A DNA stretch of 11,016 nucleotides from Amoeboradix gromovi (lineage: Eukaryota > Sanchytriomycota > Sanchytriomycetes > Sanchytriales > Sanchytriaceae), in contig JADGIF010000320.1 of assembly GCA_018985225.1 (NCBI GenBank), positions 1 to 11,016 of the forward strand. Direction: 5' to 3'. Of the stretch, positions 7,787-11,016 are shown in pieces. Under the pieces are notes generated by a model, which did not search any database, had not been told where the DNA came from, and worked only from the letters and a program-made list of their open reading frames with translations. The translations under genes were made by a program, and so were the position numbers. Numbering within the stretch: position 1 is the first letter of the stretch; every line of letters starts with the position of its first letter.

Positions 7787-8563
7787 TTATTCATCTTCGC
7801 TACTCGACAGTATTAGAGCTGGCTTGCTTGGTTTACTAGAGCTTTCAAGTTTGGTTTCCAATCCAGAAATCGAATTAAAGGTGATATTGGATGTAGCCAT
7901 TGTCTCCTCATATTTCTTCAGGTTTACTTCGTACTTTGCCATTTTCTTTTTAAGTTCTATAGCGTTCTCCTCGTCATATTTTTGCAATAAAGCTAAAGTT
8001 TTTTTTAATTCGAAAGCCGGGATGTCATCTCTTTTTACGTCTTCCATTAATCCCTTTGCCTTTTGAGATAGTATAGTCACCATATTAAAGGGTTCAGATT
8101 GATCCAAGGCCTCACCAATCAACTCGTCAGGCTTCACAGTCTTTCCTGCGATCAATCCGTTATCCTTAACATAAGCCCAAACTCTTTTCATTACGATAGA
8201 ATATGGTAGATATGCATACCCCGTAACCCTGCTCAATTTCGGGTCCAGCTTATTGATTTTACTTGAAGAAAATATTTTAATTGTAGGTTTCTTAGGCCTT
8301 TTCTTATCAGCAGGGCGTGCTTCTGCAGCTGACTTGCTGGTTTCGGAGATCTTTCGTTTCTCTGGAGTAAATTTGACTTTCTCATTTTGACAATCTTTTG
8401 CTCTTTGAAGTACAATTTTAATAAATTCCTTTTTATTAAAGTTTTTCCCCAGCGCGGATTCTACATGAATTCGGATATCTTTAGGAGATACCTGATACAG
8501 GTCCTTTCCTTTAACAAATGAGTCAATTATGTTTATTGCCCTGTCATCGAGTGCGTCGTGCAT
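7787..8563 (-). CDS. SWIB + DEK_C domain chromatin/rDNA transcription protein (Uaf30/Tri1-like)
   Basis: Probable nuclear protein of 258 aa. A DEK C-terminal domain spans ~4-57 (ALDDRAINIIDSFVKG...FIKIVLQRAKD). A lysine/proline-rich linker with likely nuclear signals follows (DKKRPKKP, ~85-92). A SWIB/MDM2-type domain spans ~105-172 (LDPKLSRVTGYAYLPYSIVM, then KRVWAYVKDNGL and FNMVTILSQ). A charged, coiled-coil-prone segment at ~175-225 and an acidic SSSEDE end complete it. DEK_C + SWIB is the order seen in yeast Uaf30, a subunit of the RNA polymerase I upstream activation factor, and its paralogue Tri1. I chose Met at 8563 because the DEK_C domain starts just after it; the frame stays open to an ATG at 8626, which would add 21 residues that look unlike protein. 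AATAAA overlaps the stop (7786-7791). The extended tail is longer than in Uaf30. Choosing between Uaf30 and Tri1 needs phylogeny. Confidence 0.85.
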   Translation of the reverse strand: MHDALDDRAINIIDSFVKGKDLYQVSPKDIRIHVESALGKNFNKKEFIKIVLQRAKDCQNEKVKFTPEKRKISETSKSAAEARPADKKRPKKPTIKIFSSSKINKLDPKLSRVTGYAYLPYSIVMKRVWAYVKDNGLIAGKTVKPDELIGEALDQSEPFNMVTILSQKAKGLMEDVKRDDIPAFELKKTLALLQKYDEENAIELKKKMAKYEVNLKKYEETMATSNITFNSISGLETKLESSSKPSKPALILSSSEDE

Positions 8564-8954
8564 GTTTGAAATGGGACAGAGTTTACGAAAATGGCCCCAA
8601 GTATAAGTCGGGAATACTCCTTGCAAGATTTTCCAACAGTAGTAGCCTACTCAGCCTTATTTCTGTTAACCTGTTCTATAATAATTCGTCAAACAAGTAA
8701 ACACAGCATTTCTGTGTTTATACCAGCGCTCTTGTCCCATCAGAGGTCGTTGTTAATGTGCTGACACTACTGAGATCGTGCATCGTATTTCTGTCAGGTA
8801 TTGCTAGATTTCTACTGATACGATTCTTGGAGCATATGCCAGTAGATGGCACCATCTCTTCTTTTCACTGAAGCACAAATTAGTGGCACTCGTGCTTACT
8901 GATTGTAATTAATCCACAAGGATCATGCCAAGCTCTGCGTTATATTGAGATCTA

Positions 8955-8984
8955 ATAAGCATAGATTATATCTTCTATGCTTAT
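8955..8984. repeat. Perfect 11-bp inverted repeat with 8-nt loop
   Basis: ATAAGCATAGA (8955-8965) is exactly complementary to TCTATGCTTAT (8974-8984), with TTATATCT between. This could be a hairpin, a dimeric protein-binding site or the relic of a small inverted-repeat element. No function is visible. Confidence 0.7.
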
Positions 8985-9005
8985 GTACAGGCATGTAAGT
9001 TAGGA

Positions 9006-9251
9006 TTAATCCAGATTAATCTGACTAATAGGACATTTTGACTCAAGGAGGACATTTAACAGCTCGATTATTTTCTTGAATAAATCATTTATCGCGAATT
9101 TGTATGCATTTTTATATAACTTCATGACTTTCCCAGCTTTTTCCAATACTTTATTCACTCTATATTCTCCATTCTGACTAAAGGTAAATGTAATTAATGG
9201 ATGTAACCCTGAATATGTCAAATCTAAAGAAACAACAGGTACAGCATACAT
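9006..9251 (-). CDS. Small hypothetical ORF, 81 aa, unrecognised
   Basis: ATG-initiated ORF with a lysine- and leucine-rich amphipathic middle (for example KVMKLYKNAYKF and LFKKIIELLNVLLES). I do not recognise it. An in-frame TGA lies directly before the ATG. It sits in gene-poor DNA beside the repeat copy B, and its end overlaps the palindromes at 9003-9022. It may be an eroded gene fragment or chance. Confidence 0.22.
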   Translation of the reverse strand: MYAVPVVSLDLTYSGLHPLITFTFSQNGEYRVNKVLEKAGKVMKLYKNAYKFAINDLFKKIIELLNVLLESKCPISQINLD

Positions 9252-9395
9252 TCATCAACACTGAGGAACTGGTCCAAACGTGGAACAATTAGATGTCTTC
9301 CAATGCCTAAAATGAGATGAACAATAAATAAACTTGTAAACCATTTATTTAATAATCCTTGTGATTGGTCTTACCGAATATGCAACAGTAGAAAC

Positions 9396-9555
9396 CATAT
9401 GGCAGCAAGGAATATATACACCAAGTATCTGCATCCTTATTCAATGCCACCTCAGTGTAGTGAAAGCATGAGCAATCACTGTAACGGAGCATCTAGCATT
9501 GCTAGTTTCTCTGGAAATTCTCGATTTTCTCGGAAATCAGGACTTTAACGAGGAG
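9396..9555. repeat. Dispersed direct repeat, copy B (~160 bp)
   Basis: Same-orientation partner of 26-187, with matching ends (CATATGGCAGCAAGG ... AACGAGGAG). It lies directly upstream of a TATA-like motif and a small ORF at 9700, so here it could serve as an upstream region of that transcription unit. Confidence 0.85.
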
Positions 9556-9556
9556 A

Positions 9557-9578
9557 TGGGACATAAAAACTAGACTAA
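9557..9578 (+). promoter_or_regulatory. Promoter-like repeat, copy 1
   Basis: GGGACATAAAAACTAGACTAA. Its last 16 bases match the final 16 bases of the window (11001-11016) with one difference, and a related GAGACAT precedes the second copy. It lies ~120 bp upstream of the ATG at 9700. A TATA-box role is inferred. Confidence 0.4.
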
Positions 9579-9699
9579 CTTTCTGATACAGTTTGATTCA
9601 TTATTTCAAGTGTGTGTTAACTGATAGTAAATTAAATTAATCTGTCCAAGTAAATTATTTTAGTGTAAAAGCTTTTCATCTATCAAAATCTTCGAAACA

Positions 9700-10067
9700 A
9701 TGACTAATAAGAAGAGAAAACAAAAATTAAGTTATACGAAAGCTGGTAAGAAGAAAATGGAACAGATAAAGAGTATCGTCTAAGAGAATGCACCTTTTGC
9801 TTAGACACTCAGAGACCTTGTATATTTGAAAGAGATAGCGGGCCATCTTGTCTTATTTTAAAGTGGGGAATGACATTAGCGAAAGAAAAGTGGTTTGAAA
9901 GAAAGACTTTTATTAATAATAGTATTTCCTCCTTGTGGAGCACCTCCTTTAAAAACGACGTTCTAGTTTTTATATTTGGTGTCCCAGATGAATTTATTTT
10001 ATACTCTACCAAACTTTCAAGCTTCTTTGTGCAATTCAATCTAATCTTCTGGCCCTGCCAACTTTGA
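9700..10067 (+). CDS. Putative small protein with partial Zn2Cys6-like cysteines, join(9700..9745,9766..10067)
   Basis: Unrecognised. The ATG (AAACAATGA context) opens a basic N-terminus (MTNKKRKQKLSYTKA). Without splicing it stops after 27 codons at 9783. Removing the 20-nt GT...AG segment 9746-9765 joins it to an open frame that continues to 10067, giving 115 aa. That frame contains CTFCLDTQRPC and then GPSC, so the spacing is C-X2-C-X6-C-X9-C. This resembles the first four cysteines of a fungal Zn2Cys6 cluster; the last two are missing. The remainder is not recognisably conserved. It may be a decayed member of an accessory gene family: it lies just after repeat copy B and a promoter-like motif that recurs at the end of the window. 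It could also be non-coding. Confidence 0.3.
9746..9765 (+). other. Weak candidate 20-nt ultrashort intron
   Basis: GTAAGAAGAAAATGGAACAG has a classical GTAAG start and CAG end, and is followed by AT like the two stronger cases. It joins a basic N-terminus to the cysteine-containing frame. No homology anchors the junction, and a GT...AG pair at this distance is common by chance. Confidence 0.3.
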
Positions 10068-10277
10068 CTTTTTGGCTGAATCTAGGACAGTTTTGTTGAA
10101 TGTAATTATGCCCAGTCCAACTCTGTATAATTGTGGGATTATTTGAAGAAAATGCAAAAGTCTAATGTGTCTAGTTCCATCCTACAACGTTCAGGCTGCA
10201 TGAATTTTTTACTCTGGAGAAGGTTCGCTTGCAATTGAAAGAAGTGGGTCTGATAGTCATTAAAATCTGATGAATTC

Positions 10278-10696
10278 TTAACAGTTTGATTTCTTTACAT
10301 CTATTCTGGAAACAATCAATAGTCTCATTGGGCTATATAACTGATTCCCAATAACACCGTGCTCTGTAGCCAGTTCTTCCTTCAGAATACTTATGACACG
10401 TGTATATGATATGGTTGTACCAAAATGCCTACATGGTTTTATATACAGAGATACCATCGTATCAATACATGACTCGATTGAATATGGTTTAGTAGGAATC
10501 TCTGTTGCAAACGCAGCAGTTGTTTCTAAAAGAACTGAAATTTTAGTAAACTCGCCTTCTAATGCCTCATTGCATCTATCTTCAATAAACGCAACTGATT
10601 TTTGATTATGATGTGCTTGATTTCTTCTACAGGACAAGTCGCTTTGTTCATTATTTGAAAAACACCACTTGATGTACCCAAATCAATACTTTCCAT
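10278..10696 (-). pseudogene. Two overlapping minus-strand frames, possibly one disrupted or spliced gene
   Basis: An ATG at 10696 opens a 45-codon frame (MESIDLGTSSGVFQIMNK...) that stops at 10559. A second frame, offset by two bases and without its own ATG near its start, continues to 10278 (ALEGEFTKISVLLETT... SYTRVISILKEELATEHG). Removing a 20-nt GT...AG segment at 10616-10635 or at 10576-10595 would fuse them into 132 aa. I recognise no domain. It may be a frameshifted relic, a gene with an ultrashort intron, or chance ORFs. Confidence 0.3.
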
Positions 10697-10922
10697 TATT
10701 ACAGTCGTTTTGATTTTGAAAGGCGATAAACGCAATTAAACATTTATTTATTGATGGACTATTATATGCATCTTTTTTGAGTAAACTGTACATTGCCACA
10801 ATGTATTTGTACAATCTGCTACAACTAAAATTCTGAAAATATAGATTTTTGCCTTTGACTGACTTGAATACTACAAAAAGCAGCTTGAGATAAGCATTTC
10901 CCTCGGCCAAATTAATGCACCT

Positions 10923-10975
10923 GGATTAATATAATCCCGCTGACCTTAGACAGGGATAGTGATTAGGGACTAATC
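10923..10975. promoter_or_regulatory. Pair of GATTA/TAATC inverted repeats
   Basis: GGATTA-ATA-TAATCC lies at 10923-10937 and GATTAG-GGA-CTAATC at 10961-10975. Each has perfect 6-bp arms and a 3-bp spacer. They lie just upstream of the second promoter-like motif, where an operator or activator site would be expected. Function is inferred. Confidence 0.4.
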
Positions 10976-10989
10976 AAAACTAACATATG

Positions 10990-11016
10990 AGACATCAAAT
11001 ATAAAAACTGGACTAA
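10990..11016 (+). promoter_or_regulatory. Promoter-like repeat, copy 2, cut by the window end
   Basis: GAGACATC, then AAATATAAAAACTGGACTAA to the last base. The final 16 bases match 9563-9578 at 15 positions. A related transcription unit may start beyond the window. Confidence 0.4.

Larger units (their letters stand above)
8564..9395. other. Gene-poor region with a hairpin and palindromes
   Basis: No conserved gene is recognised here. It contains an 11-bp perfect inverted repeat (8955-8984), two adjacent 10-bp palindromes (9003-9022) and one small minus-strand ORF (9006-9251). Base composition is AT-rich and stops are frequent in all frames. Confidence 0.5.

Noticed and set aside
8564-8626. 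21-residue N-terminal extension of the SWIB/DEK_C protein
   Set aside because: The frame is open to an upstream ATG, but the added residues do not resemble the family and the DEK_C domain begins right after the internal Met.
26-9555. A 9.5-kb retrotransposon between two LTRs
   Set aside because: The DNA between the repeats holds ordinary cellular genes on both strands and no gag, protease, integrase or reverse-transcriptase motifs.
10683-10910. 75-aa minus-strand ORF
   Set aside because: It starts at TTG, has no recognised domain, and overlaps the better ATG-initiated frame at 10696.
1-11016. tRNA, rRNA or CRISPR elements
   Set aside because: By eye I found no paired A-box and B-box set, no rRNA-like stretch and no regularly spaced repeats. 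A tRNAscan or covariance-model search would be the decisive test.

Overview
The window is fungal nuclear DNA, AT-rich, with monocistronic genes on both strands and AATAAA signals at or just after the stop codons. Five cellular genes are recognisable: an SLC44/CTL (Pns1-family) choline-transporter-like membrane protein, a compact Rad52, an iron-responsive GATA repressor of the Fep1/SreA/Sfu1 type, an Sct1/Gpt2-type glycerol-3-phosphate acyltransferase, and a SWIB + DEK_C chromatin protein of the Uaf30/Tri1 type. CTG codons fall on conserved leucines (for example the paired leucines after the FPEGGSHD motif of the acyltransferase), so the CUG-Ser and CUG-Ala yeast clades are unlikely. I cannot name the genus. 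The SLC44-type extracellular loop and the Rad52 sequence are unusual for the best-known budding yeasts.

The main discovery is that two conserved genes are each interrupted by one out-of-frame insert, of 20 nt (2033-2052, CTL gene) and 19 nt (4550-4568, minus strand, GATA gene). Both begin GTA, end TAG, lie in the exon context AG|intron|AT, and share an (A/G)ATTTATYTAG 3' end. Exact removal restores a canonical family motif each time: NAYIE-IAIYG in the transporter, and a C-X2-C-X17-C-X2-C GATA finger in the repressor. The simplest reading is a class of ultrashort spliceosomal introns, far shorter than usual fungal introns. Weaker candidates of 20 nt exist in the right-hand region (9746-9765 on the plus strand; 10616-10635 or 10576-10595 on the minus strand).

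Layout: 1-505 holds copy A of a ~160-bp dispersed repeat and the CTL promoter. 506-2484 (+) is the CTL gene. 2485-3263 is non-coding as far as I can see. 3264-4151 (+) is RAD52, convergent with the GATA gene at 4176-4935 (-), with a palindromic bidirectional AATAAA between them. 4936-5644 is a long leader/promoter with GATA motifs. 5645-7669 (-) is SCT1 and 7787-8563 (-) is the SWIB/DEK_C gene.

From 8564 to 11016 the DNA is gene-poor and looks like accessory or subtelomeric-type sequence. It holds copy B of the repeat, a hairpin, GATTA/TAATC palindromes, a promoter-like motif repeated at 9557 and at the very end of the window, and three small or disrupted ORFs of unknown function. There is no operon logic: the known genes serve separate housekeeping roles (lipid synthesis, membrane transport, recombination, iron control, chromatin/rDNA).
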